From Winslowiella toletana (GTDB lineage: Bacteria > Pseudomonadota > Gammaproteobacteria > Enterobacterales > Enterobacteriaceae): DNA of 64,000 nt. Location: assembly GCF_032164335.1 (NCBI RefSeq), contig NZ_CP134152.1, positions 3,410,001 to 3,474,000 of the forward strand. The letters run 5' to 3'. Positions 26,687-33,336 of the stretch are shown here, piece after piece; positions within the stretch are counted from its first letter, which is position 1, and every line of letters begins with the position of its first letter. The notes beneath the pieces were generated by a model, which had not been told where the DNA came from, searched no databases, and saw only the letters and a program-made list of their open reading frames with translations. Position numbers and translations under genes: made by a program.

Positions 26687-26781
26687 AAACCTATACCAAA
26701 GGATAGGTTCACCTACAAAAACGATTTCCCTGGTGTTGGCCAAAGTGGCAACCCCTTACCCACGGTAAGGGGCTTTTTTTT
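26687..26781 (+). ncRNA. ArcZ-like Hfq-type small RNA (predicted)
   Basis: A transcript of about 95 nt is predicted. It has a 5' stem-loop (AACCTAT 26688-26694 with ATAGGTT 26703-26709), then GATTTCCCTGGTGTTGGC at 26723-26740, then a small imperfect hairpin, then a textbook terminator (CCCCTTACC/GGTAAGGGG, 26752-26772, followed by eight T). The 18-nt block equals the 5' end of processed E. coli ArcZ, the seed that pairs with rpoS and other mRNAs; flanking bases and terminator sequence differ. Canonical arcZ lies beside arcB, not beside a T6SS operon, so this looks like a second, ArcZ-like RNA. It could regulate tssB or distant targets; targets are unknown. Confidence 0.75.
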
Positions 26782-26985
26782 GCCTGAGACTGGTTAATTT
26801 TCGAGCTAATTATTGCAACGAATAAAATTGCACTAACAATTATATAAATGCTTTGAGATATTGTAATCATTGAAAATTCTACCGCTAAAAACGCTACTTT
26901 TAAGTGTAATCACTACCCGGCAAATTGAGTAATTGATACTCTCTCTAACCCTCACCTGCTGGCATCAGAATCGACGACAACGCCG

Positions 26986-27015
26986 GTTAAAATGAGACTA
27001 CTGCCTCATTTTAAC
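26986..27015. repeat. Perfect 11-bp inverted repeat
   Basis: GTTAAAATGAG (26986-26996) and its exact complement (27005-27015) enclose an 8-base loop. No T-run follows on either strand, so it may be an operator or RNA structure, not a terminator. Confidence 0.55.
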
Positions 27016-27063
27016 AGCGTGACGTTTACTCTGATCGATCGGCTAAAATACCACCAATAGCTA

Positions 27064-27103
27064 AAGCAGAGCGTTTTTTGGTTGGCGACTAAACACTCTG
27101 CTT
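27064..27103 (-). terminator. Probable terminator of the PAS-LuxR gene
   Basis: AAGCAGAGCGTTT (27064-27076) pairs with AAACACTCTGCTT (27091-27103) except for one C/A mismatch, 28 bases beyond the stop of the minus-strand regulator gene. The T-run is weak, so terminator function is tentative. Confidence 0.4.
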
Positions 27104-27130
27104 ATCGCTATTAAATTTAATAATTAACTA

Positions 27131-27868
27131 TTAAATAATAAAATTATTATCCTTCTTGAATACATTTCCTTTCTGCTGAATGAAGCTCTCAGGAAGATAG
27201 CGATGATAGTTACGCCGTTCACAAAATTCGATAAAATCATCCGTATGCGTGACGTCGCATTTTTCATAGATTTTTCCAATCTGTTCATCAACCGCCGCAT
27301 AAGAGAGCTGCAAAACAGTGGCGATTTCCTTATTACTCATCCTTTGAAGCTTCAGAAACACAAACTCGCACTCTGGTTCGTTAAAAAACTCATCGGGTTT
27401 ATTAAGCAATAGGGAACTGGGTGCATTTATTTTTATATATTTGTTTAGGTTGAAATTTTCTATGCTTTTGGAATGCAGTACCACCCCAACACAATGCCCA
27501 CCATCGTCATAAAAAGGTAGTTTTCTGATGATGTACGGATGATTCAATTGTTGTAAATGTATTTCCAGCATAGTAATCGACTTATGATTCTGCACGACTA
27601 TTCTATCCTGATGCTGCCATTCATCAACAATATACTGACTCTCTGTCAGCCTTGACTCCAACTCACTCTCCTGTTTTGTAAGCATATAGTCGGGCGAACT
27701 TAATCCCACTAATTTCGCAATCGCTCTATTAGCATAGATATAACGAGAGTTTATATCCTTTATTGCATATGGTTCATGCATCTGATCGAGTGTATTTGTA
27801 AGCATTTTAGGTAAGGACATATGATTTGAGATTGATTTTTTCTTCTCGGAAAATGCATCACTAGACAT
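27131..27868 (-). CDS. PAS-LuxR-type transcriptional regulator (copy B)
   Basis: 245 aa from the ATG at 27868 (AAAGGA seven bases upstream); a 12-codon upstream extension is rejected. An N-terminal PAS-like domain (LDQMHEPYAIKDINSRYIYANRAIAKLVGL, about 25-60) is followed by HPYIIRKLPFYDDGGHCVGV and a C-terminal LuxR-type helix-turn-helix near residues 175-230 (LKLQRMSNKEIATVLQLSYAAVDEQIGKIYEK). No phosphoacceptor receiver domain is present. It is clearly paralogous to the gene 83 bp upstream. The ligand and targets are unknown. Its position beside the T6SS promoter region makes a local regulatory role possible. Low GC content compared with flanking core genes suggests acquisition. Confidence 0.75.
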   Translation of the reverse strand: MSSDAFSEKKKSISNHMSLPKMLTNTLDQMHEPYAIKDINSRYIYANRAIAKLVGLSSPDYMLTKQESELESRLTESQYIVDEWQHQDRIVVQNHKSITMLEIHLQQLNHPYIIRKLPFYDDGGHCVGVVLHSKSIENFNLNKYIKINAPSSLLLNKPDEFFNEPECEFVFLKLQRMSNKEIATVLQLSYAAVDEQIGKIYEKCDVTHTDDFIEFCERRNYHRYLPESFIQQKGNVFKKDNNFII

Positions 27869-27950
27869 AATAGTTCCTTTATATTTATCTATAATAATTT
27901 TCAATCTTAAGGCATGCCAATATTTTTAATTTCTCATAAATTAATTGAAG

Positions 27951-28685
27951 TTATAGCTGATTTAACTTCTTTTCAAAGGTTATTTTTTGCTGCAGAATAA
28001 ACTTTTTAGGCAGATATCGATTATAATCTCGCCTTTCGCAAAAATCACTAAAATCATCAAAGTGATTCACTCCTACCTTGTCGTACAAACACTTCAAACG
28101 ATTATCAATAGTCCTTGATGAAAGATGTAATCTATTTCCTACCTCTTTGCTAGTCATTCCTTGAAGTTTTAGGAATATAATTTCGCATTCTTTTTCAGTA
28201 AAAAAATCATCAGGTTTACTTAATAGTAAGGATCCAGGGGTATTACCTTTAACAAAATCTTTAAGAGTGAAAACCTCAAGGTTTCTGCAATATGTAATCA
28301 CTCCTACGCACTGATTATCATCATCATAAAAAGGTAATTTCCTAACAATATAAGGAAAATCAACAGCCTTAGGATGAATTTCAAGCAAAATTAATGCCTT
28401 TCTGCTTTGCGATATCTTTTTATCCTGCGCTTGCCATTCTGAAACAATAACCTCATTTTCCGTAAGGCGAGAATGAAAATCATTTTCTCGCTTGTAAAGC
28501 ATCTCATCGGGTGAGCGAAGACCAGTAAGTTTCGCAGTTGCAAAATTGGCATAAATGAATCTTGAATCAAGATCCTTTATAAAATAAGGCTCTTGAAATT
28601 GATCAAGAGTACGTATTAACATTCCAGGTAATATTAATTGTGAAGCCTTTCTGTTTAACTGATTCTTTTCTACGAGCTCAGTCAT
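27951..28685 (-). CDS. PAS-LuxR-type transcriptional regulator (copy A)
   Basis: 244 aa from the ATG at 28685, preceded by a strong AAGGAG. Same plan as its downstream paralogue: PAS-like segment LDQFQEPYFIKDLDSRFIYANFATAKLTGL, then FPYIVRKLPFYDDDNQCVGV, then a helix-turn-helix LKLQGMTSKEVGNRLHLSSRTIDNRLKCLYDK, which fits the LuxR consensus better than that of copy B. Both end in an RRxYxRYLPxxFI-Q block. Likely a DNA-binding sensor of a small molecule or redox state. A single promoter upstream could transcribe both copies. Confidence 0.77.
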   Translation of the reverse strand: MTELVEKNQLNRKASQLILPGMLIRTLDQFQEPYFIKDLDSRFIYANFATAKLTGLRSPDEMLYKRENDFHSRLTENEVIVSEWQAQDKKISQSRKALILLEIHPKAVDFPYIVRKLPFYDDDNQCVGVITYCRNLEVFTLKDFVKGNTPGSLLLSKPDDFFTEKECEIIFLKLQGMTSKEVGNRLHLSSRTIDNRLKCLYDKVGVNHFDDFSDFCERRDYNRYLPKKFILQQKITFEKKLNQL

Positions 28686-28934
28686 ATTAACTCCTTGTAT
28701 AAAATACTCCATTAGAAGCCCACCATGGCTCCATACCAAACCTGTATCTAAGTACAGGCATTACGCTATCGTATACTTTTCGAACAGTCACCACAAGATA
28801 GCGCTTTATCCGTTGTTACACTGATTGGCTATCTGCAGGATGGCTGATTACTTAGGATGAAAATTATCAGGGGGGTTACGCTCGGGTAAATTGAGCGCTA
28901 CGCTTTTCGGCAAGCATCCCTGCTTGCCATTCAG

Positions 28935-29183
28935 CTACTGGGTATTTGCCCAGCGCGTGACACCAATATTGAACTTATGGGGTTGAGTGATGGCCTTTCT
29001 GGCAATCCAGTAAAGAATCACTTTATCATCATCACTGTCCCTGTCAGCCATCGACAATAACTTAAGCGATAGCGTGGATTTATTGACAGGTTGGTTTGCA
29101 TCACTCAGTTCAATTACAGCCTGACCGATTAAACAGCAGACCTCGTCCTCGTTTGATGCGGATTCATATGCTCGGTCTTTCAT
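28935..29183 (-). CDS. YmgB/AriR-family small regulator
   Basis: 82 aa, starting at an ATG with CAGGAGG six bases upstream. The central IGQAVIELSDANQPVNKSTLSLKLLS and KVILYWIARKAI resemble E. coli YmgB/AriR (GQAVTNL...VNNKNIILSLIHSL), small helical dimers linked to biofilm formation, acid resistance and connector signalling. The C-terminal NIGVTRWANTQ is not part of the E. coli protein as I recall it. A GGCAAGC/GCTTGCC hairpin follows at about 28909-28929. Family match is moderate. Confidence 0.65.
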   Translation of the reverse strand: MKDRAYESASNEDEVCCLIGQAVIELSDANQPVNKSTLSLKLLSMADRDSDDDKVILYWIARKAITQPHKFNIGVTRWANTQ

Positions 29184-29392
29184 ATAGCCTCCTGTTGTTG
29201 GGACTTTAAGCCTGGCAAAAAAATCGGTTACAGGTCGAAATAATCGGCACTGAGCAACATTTTGAAACGCTATTCAGAATTATCTGGCTGTTTCAGAAAC
29301 ATCAATAAACCCGGAAGATATTTAATTATTCCATCACTATTTGTTCCGCGTTTAACCGCTTATCTTCCTGATTAACATCACGGGAGGCCATT

Positions 29393-29551
29393 ATGCACTC
29401 TACAACTGCTTTTTTAAAACAGCTCGAGCGCCTCTGGCGCAATGAACCCCAGCGCAGAAAAATGCCGGGTATTTTCTATCTGACGCCAGAACAACGCATC
29501 GCCATCGTTAAAGATCTGCTGTATCCGCTTAATGACAGACCGTCGCGATAA
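29393..29551 (+). CDS. 52-aa basic small protein, unknown
   Basis: ATG at 29393 with GGGAGG six bases upstream and a good terminator 19 bases after the stop, so it has the parts of a real one-gene unit. The product is basic and helical-looking (FLKQLERLWRNEPQRRKMPGIF, then LTPEQRIAIVKDLLYPLNDRPSR), with no signal peptide or membrane segment. I do not recognise the family. It lies in the 670-bp gap between the AriR-like gene and yhjX, which otherwise holds only regulatory sequence. Confidence 0.6.
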   Translation: MHSTTAFLKQLERLWRNEPQRRKMPGIFYLTPEQRIAIVKDLLYPLNDRPSR

Positions 29552-29569
29552 TCGCTGACGGTTTTCTCA

Positions 29570-29610
29570 GGCTGAGTAACCGGATAGCAAGTTACTCAGC
29601 CGTTGTTTTT
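29570..29610 (+). terminator. Rho-independent terminator after the small ORF
   Basis: GGCTGAGTAAC (29570-29580) pairs perfectly with GTTACTCAGCC (29591-29601) and is followed by GTTGTTTTT. Confidence 0.75.
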
Positions 29611-29751
29611 CCGCTGAAAAGGTAAGCAGAATGCTGCTTCAGCGCAAAAACCGTTTACATTAAATTTCCGTACCGATAACCTATTTAACGCCTTCCCCGC
29701 CCACTTCTAAGGGCAGAAAAGCGTAATCAATGCCGTTTATGCTGTTTTCAA

Positions 29752-29782
29752 TGCATTTCATTCCGCGCCTGCGTCAGTTCAT
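29752..29782 (+). promoter_or_regulatory. YpdB (PyrR)-type operator upstream of yhjX
   Basis: TGCATTTCAT (29752-29761), exactly 11 bases, then GTCAGTTCAT (29773-29782). E. coli YpdB binds two tandem GGCATTTCAT boxes 11 bp apart in the yhjX promoter; these match 9/10 and 8/10 with the same spacing. They lie about 75-105 bp before the yhjX ATG, as expected for activation. Confidence 0.75.
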
Positions 29783-29857
29783 GCCGGATTCCCCCGTTCC
29801 CCGCTGCGGCAACTTACTATTACTGTAATTTCAGCATTCCCCACCGGGAGAATACCT

Positions 29858-31093
29858 ATGAGTACGCAGACGGCAGTGAATCCCAATAATCGCACGCGCT
29901 GGCTTACCTTGTTTGGCACCATTATTACTCAGTTTGCGCTGGGTTCGGTATATACCTGGAGCCTGTTTAACAGTCAGCTTTCCCAAAAGCTGGACGCCCC
30001 CATCAGTCAGGTCGCCTTCTCTTTCGGTCTGCTTAGCCTCGGGCTGGCGCTTGCCTCTTCGGTTGCCGGCAAATTGCAGGAACGCTTTGGCGTGCGTAAC
30101 GTCACTATCGGTGCCGGTTTGCTGATGGCGGTCGGCTTCTTCCTTACCGCTCATGCCAACAGCCTGTTTATGTTATACCTCAGTGCAGGCCTGCTGGTCG
30201 GCCTGGCGGACGGTGCTGGTTATCTGATTACCCTATCCAATTGTGTAAAATGGTTCCCGGAGCGCAAAGGGCTGATCTCTGCCTGCGCAATCGGTGCCTA
30301 CGGCTTAGGCAGCCTGGGGTTCAAATTTATCTGTAGTTATCTGTTAAGCGTAAATAGCCTGGAAACCACCTTTATTATCTGGGGCGGCATGGCGATGGTG
30401 ATGATTATTACCGGTGCATTACTGATGAAAGATGCGCCAAAACAGCAGCCGAATACCACCACCAGCAGCGGAGAGAGCGTGCGTGATTTCTCGCTGGCTG
30501 AATCCATGCGTCTGCCGCAATACTGGCTGCTGGCTTTAATGTTTCTGACTGCCTGTATGAGTGGCCTGTATGTTATCGGCGTGGCAAAAGACATTGGCGA
30601 AGGGCTGGTGAATCTCAGTACGCAAACTGCGGCCAATGCGGTCACGATTATCGCCATCGCCAACCTCAGCGGACGCCTGATTCTTGGGGTATTGTCGGAT
30701 AAGATTGCGCGTATCCGGGTCATTACGCTGGCACAGGTGGTTTCTCTGGTCGGCATGAGCATTCTGCTGTTTACCAGTATGAATCAAACCACCTTCTTTA
30801 TTTCTATTGCCTGTGTGGCCTTTAGTTTTGGCGGCACCATTACCGTTTATCCGTCGCTGGTGAGTGACTTCTTTGGCCTGAATAACCTGACGAAAAACTA
30901 CGGTGTACTTTATCTCGGCTTTGGTATCGGCAGCGTGATGGGCTCACTGATTGCTTCATTGTTTGGCGGCTTCACCGTGACCTTTAGCCTGATTATGACG
31001 CTGTTGGTGATTTCGCTGATTATCTCCACCACCATTCGCCTGCCGCATCAGCCGGCGAAAGTAAAAACGGCTTATCAACAAAGTAAAGCCTGA
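29858..31093 (+). CDS. yhjX: YhjX MFS transporter (pyruvate-responsive, OFA family)
   Basis: 411 aa, about 12 transmembrane helices, and closely similar in reading to E. coli YhjX: RTRWLTLFGTIITQFALGSVYTWSLFN at the N-terminus, KLDAPISQVAFSFGLLSLGLA, and LSNCVKWFPERKGLISA. It belongs to the oxalate/formate antiporter family. In E. coli it is induced by the YpdAB pyruvate-sensing system and has been linked to pyruvate transport. Start chosen at the ATG with GGGAG eight bases upstream. The YpdB-type tandem operator in front of the gene and the ypdAB genes 11 kb away in this window suggest the same control here. Confidence 0.93.
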   Translation: MSTQTAVNPNNRTRWLTLFGTIITQFALGSVYTWSLFNSQLSQKLDAPISQVAFSFGLLSLGLALASSVAGKLQERFGVRNVTIGAGLLMAVGFFLTAHANSLFMLYLSAGLLVGLADGAGYLITLSNCVKWFPERKGLISACAIGAYGLGSLGFKFICSYLLSVNSLETTFIIWGGMAMVMIITGALLMKDAPKQQPNTTTSSGESVRDFSLAESMRLPQYWLLALMFLTACMSGLYVIGVAKDIGEGLVNLSTQTAANAVTIIAIANLSGRLILGVLSDKIARIRVITLAQVVSLVGMSILLFTSMNQTTFFISIACVAFSFGGTITVYPSLVSDFFGLNNLTKNYGVLYLGFGIGSVMGSLIASLFGGFTVTFSLIMTLLVISLIISTTIRLPHQPAKVKTAYQQSKA

Positions 31094-31098
31094 TTCAA

Positions 31099-31125
31099 CG
31101 GGCCGGAGAATCTCCGGCCCGTGCT
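31099..31125. terminator. Terminator between convergent yhjX and SMP-30 genes
   Basis: CGGGCCGGAG (31099-31108) and its complement (31112-31121) form a 10-bp GC-rich stem followed by TGCTTTT; the hairpin can serve both converging transcripts. Confidence 0.7.
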
Positions 31126-31126
31126 T

Positions 31127-32017
31127 TTAACGCTGATGATAACGAAACAGCGGTTCAACCATTCCAGCTACCTCTACCCGCACGGCGAACACATTGCCGG
31201 AAAGTGGATAACGCTCCAGCTCTTCTTCGGTACGATCCTCACGAGAACTGGTGATATACAGGGTTTTCAAATCTTCCCCGCCAAAAGCCACCATTGTCGG
31301 CCAACGTACCGGCAATATGATTTCATCAACAATTTCAGCGCTTTCAGGATGAATTCGCACCACGCGTCCCCCATCAAACATTGCCGACCAGTAGTAGCCT
31401 TCGCTGTCGATTGCCGCGCCATCCGGTAAACCACCCTGCTGAGAGTCAAAGCGTTTAAACGCCTTACGCGCGCCCACTTCACCGCTGGTTGGGTCAACGG
31501 GATAGCGCCAGAGCACCTCATTCGGCGTATCGCTGTGATACATCCAGCGGCGGTCTGGTGAGAAAGCCAGCCCGTTGGAAATTTTCACATCGTCATTCAC
31601 GACCGTCAGGTTGAGCTGAGAATCCAGGCAGCATAACTTGCCGCCGTTGCGATCCTGCGGCTCCCACAGGCTGCCACACCAGAAGCGCCCAAAGGGATCA
31701 ACCCGGCCGTCGTTAAAGCGGCTTTTGCTGGCCTCGCCTGGGTTATCGGCAATTTTCCGTTCGATTTTTCCCTGCTCATCGAGGAACCATACGCCGCTAC
31801 GCAGCGCAGCGACGATACCGCCACCGGCACGCAGACCGATGCAGCCCACCTCTTCAGTCAGTGGAAAGCTTTGGCACTCACCACTTTGCGGATGAAAACG
31901 ATGAATCGCCGGTGCCAGAATATCCACCAACCACAGCACCTGATGTTCCGGCGACCATAGCGGACACTCCCCCAGTTCAGCCTGCAACGGCAGCACACAT
32001 TCAACCTGATAAGCCAT
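31127..32017 (-). CDS. SMP-30/gluconolactonase/LRE family protein
   Basis: 296 aa from the ATG at 32017 (MAYQVECVL), which has AAGAGGG upstream; nine extra codons further upstream are rejected. Six-bladed beta-propeller motifs are visible: LGECPLWSP with the metal-binding Glu, SRFNDGRVDPFGRFWCGS, ISNGLAFSPDRRWMYHSDT and LPDGAAIDSEGYYWSAMFDGG, with the expected Asn/Asp metal ligands. Such enzymes hydrolyse sugar lactones (gluconolactone, arabinolactone and others); the substrate cannot be told from sequence. It stands alone, convergent with yhjX, and a Fur-box-like site lies 60 bp upstream of its start. Confidence 0.88.
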   Translation of the reverse strand: MAYQVECVLPLQAELGECPLWSPEHQVLWLVDILAPAIHRFHPQSGECQSFPLTEEVGCIGLRAGGGIVAALRSGVWFLDEQGKIERKIADNPGEASKSRFNDGRVDPFGRFWCGSLWEPQDRNGGKLCCLDSQLNLTVVNDDVKISNGLAFSPDRRWMYHSDTPNEVLWRYPVDPTSGEVGARKAFKRFDSQQGGLPDGAAIDSEGYYWSAMFDGGRVVRIHPESAEIVDEIILPVRWPTMVAFGGEDLKTLYITSSREDRTEEELERYPLSGNVFAVRVEVAGMVEPLFRYHQR

Positions 32018-32076
32018 CTTTCCCTCTTTATGTCCTGATTCCACAATGGTGCCACTTATTGTAGCTGGATTTCAGA

Positions 32077-32091
32077 TGAGAATGATTATCT
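32077..32091. promoter_or_regulatory. Fur-box-like site
   Basis: TGAGAATGATTATCT matches the 7-1-7 Fur consensus TGATAATNATTATCA at 12 of the 14 specified positions. It lies 60 bp upstream of the SMP-30 gene and about 200 bp upstream of the divergent His-rich lipoprotein gene, so either could be iron-regulated. Confidence 0.55.
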
Positions 32092-32293
32092 AATTCTTTT
32101 TGCTTTTCGGAATACGCCTTATATTATGATATCTTATTCAGTTAATTCTTATTCCAATCCGCTTACTGCCCTGTCAAAAACTCCAACTGAAATATTTTTA
32201 AATATCTTATTAAATAACTCTACAAAGCAGGCATTATTCCTCCACTTTTGTTTCGTAAAGTTGTAGTCATTGAAAAGAGGAAGGATTTACACC

Positions 32294-32452
32294 GTGAAAA
32301 AAATAATTAAAGCGGTCTCAGTCGTCGCACTGATGACAATGTTAAGTGGGTGTATCGTCGCACCAGGGCATCATCACAATAGTGGCTGGCATGGCGGCGG
32401 CGGCGGCTGGCACGGTGGTGGACATGGTCACGGACACCATCGCGGCAGATAA
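32294..32452 (+). CDS. His/Gly-rich small lipoprotein
   Basis: 52 aa from the GTG at 32294, which has GAGGAAGGA upstream and gives a compact signal peptide (KKIIKAVSVVALMTMLSGC). The lipobox is LSGC, so the mature protein is a lipid-anchored 33-residue tail made almost entirely of Gly, His and Trp (HHHNSGWHGGGGGWHGG...HGHGHHRGR). Such a tail could bind transition metals, but no function is known to me. A TTG at 32270 would add eight codons and has no better ribosome site. Stands alone, followed by a strong terminator. Confidence 0.72.
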   Translation: MKKIIKAVSVVALMTMLSGCIVAPGHHHNSGWHGGGGGWHGGGHGHGHHRGR

Positions 32453-32547
32453 GTGAAGAATTCAGTAAAAATATGAGCCACACCAGGGTCTCATATCCGT
32501 GGGCAAAGCCTGCACACAGCAATATAAGAAAATAAAGCAGTAAACTT

Positions 32548-32571
32548 GGGCGGGAATTTTTCCCGCCCTTA
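32548..32571. terminator. Rho-independent terminator
   Basis: GGGCGGGAA (32548-32556) pairs with TTCCCGCCC (32560-32568), loop TTT, about 95 bases after the lipoprotein stop. Confidence 0.7.
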
Positions 32572-32607
32572 TTATTTGTAGCGACGAAAAAGAACAGAAT
32601 CCAGATA

Positions 32608-32672
32608 AGCTGACTCAAGTCAGTGATTCGGGTGAGCGACCGCAGCCAACGCCGCTGCGGCTTTAATTACGC
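32608..32672. repeat. 65-bp intergenic repeat, copy 1
   Basis: Identical over 65 bases to 32732-32796. Contains the internal palindrome GCTGACTCAAGTCAG and a GC-rich CCGCAGC...GCTGCGG hairpin, giving it the look of a dispersed enterobacterial intergenic element; I recall similar sequences from Erwinia/Pantoea genomes. Confidence 0.75.
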
Positions 32673-32731
32673 CGCGGAAATCCTCAAAGTAATTAGAGTT
32701 GCAGCAAGGCGGCAAGGAGAGAATCCCGATG

Positions 32732-32796
32732 AGCTGACTCAAGTCAGTGATTCGGGTGAGCGACCGCAGCCAACGCCGCTGCGGCTTTAATTACGC
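32732..32796. repeat. 65-bp intergenic repeat, copy 2
   Basis: Exact duplicate of the element at 32608-32672, 124 bp away in direct orientation; similarity continues imperfectly about 15 bases further upstream. It ends six bases before the stop codon of the next minus-strand lipoprotein gene. Confidence 0.75.
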
Positions 32797-32802
32797 AGAG
32801 GA

Positions 32803-33084
32803 TTAGCCTTTAATGCTGTAATTACACTGATACCACACCTTCTTCAATCCCGGAACATGACTCTTTTGCTCTGGTAACGGTTCTGCGATATCAAAACCCT
32901 TGTTGACACAATAGTTTGTCAGATCGCTGAGCATCGCATCACGGTTAACCGTTTCTGGATTAAAGCGATATTGCACGGTATTTGACAGCGGGTCTTCGTC
33001 TACTCTCTCGAAGGCACCGGGTTTGCTGGAGGTACATCCCGCTAATAAAAGCAGCGCCATTGCGCTAATAATTTTGATTTTCAT
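32803..33084 (-). CDS. Small lipoprotein, unknown function
   Basis: 93 aa from the ATG at 33084 (AGAGGAAAA eight bases upstream); a 37-codon upstream extension is rejected because it lacks a ribosome site and would bury the signal peptide. Signal peptide KIKIISAMALLLLAGC with lipobox LAGC at residues 14-17. The mature part (YRFNPETVNRDAMLSDLTNYCVNKGF ... VWYQCNY) has two Cys that could form a disulfide. Looks like a conserved enterobacterial periplasmic lipoprotein; I cannot name it. Confidence 0.75.
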   Translation of the reverse strand: MKIKIISAMALLLLAGCTSSKPGAFERVDEDPLSNTVQYRFNPETVNRDAMLSDLTNYCVNKGFDIAEPLPEQKSHVPGLKKVWYQCNYSIKG

Positions 33085-33304
33085 CACTTTTCCTCTTTTT
33101 GATGCGGCATGATAGCAATCCGGCAGCAGGCAACAATCGGACAGAAGCTTAATTGTCAGAAAAATTGGAAATTTTTGCCGATTGAATCGATTCAATTAAC
33201 CGAATGGCGCTATCCTGGCACTGGTGAGATTATGCTGTCAGACAGCGAAAGCCAGTCTGTGCCACACCAGGTTTTTTAACCATAATGACAATGAATTGAC
33301 CTTT

Positions 33305-33332
33305 AAGCCCGCAGCGAGCGGGCTTTTTTTTA
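33305..33332 (+). terminator. Strong plus-strand terminator without an obvious gene
   Basis: AAGCCCGC (33305-33312) and GCGGGCTT (33318-33325) with an eight-T tract. No plus-strand gene precedes it within 2 kb other than the lipoprotein, which has its own terminator, so an untracked transcript from 33.1-33.3 kb may end here. On the minus strand no T-run follows. Confidence 0.7.
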
Positions 33333-33336
33333 TCTG

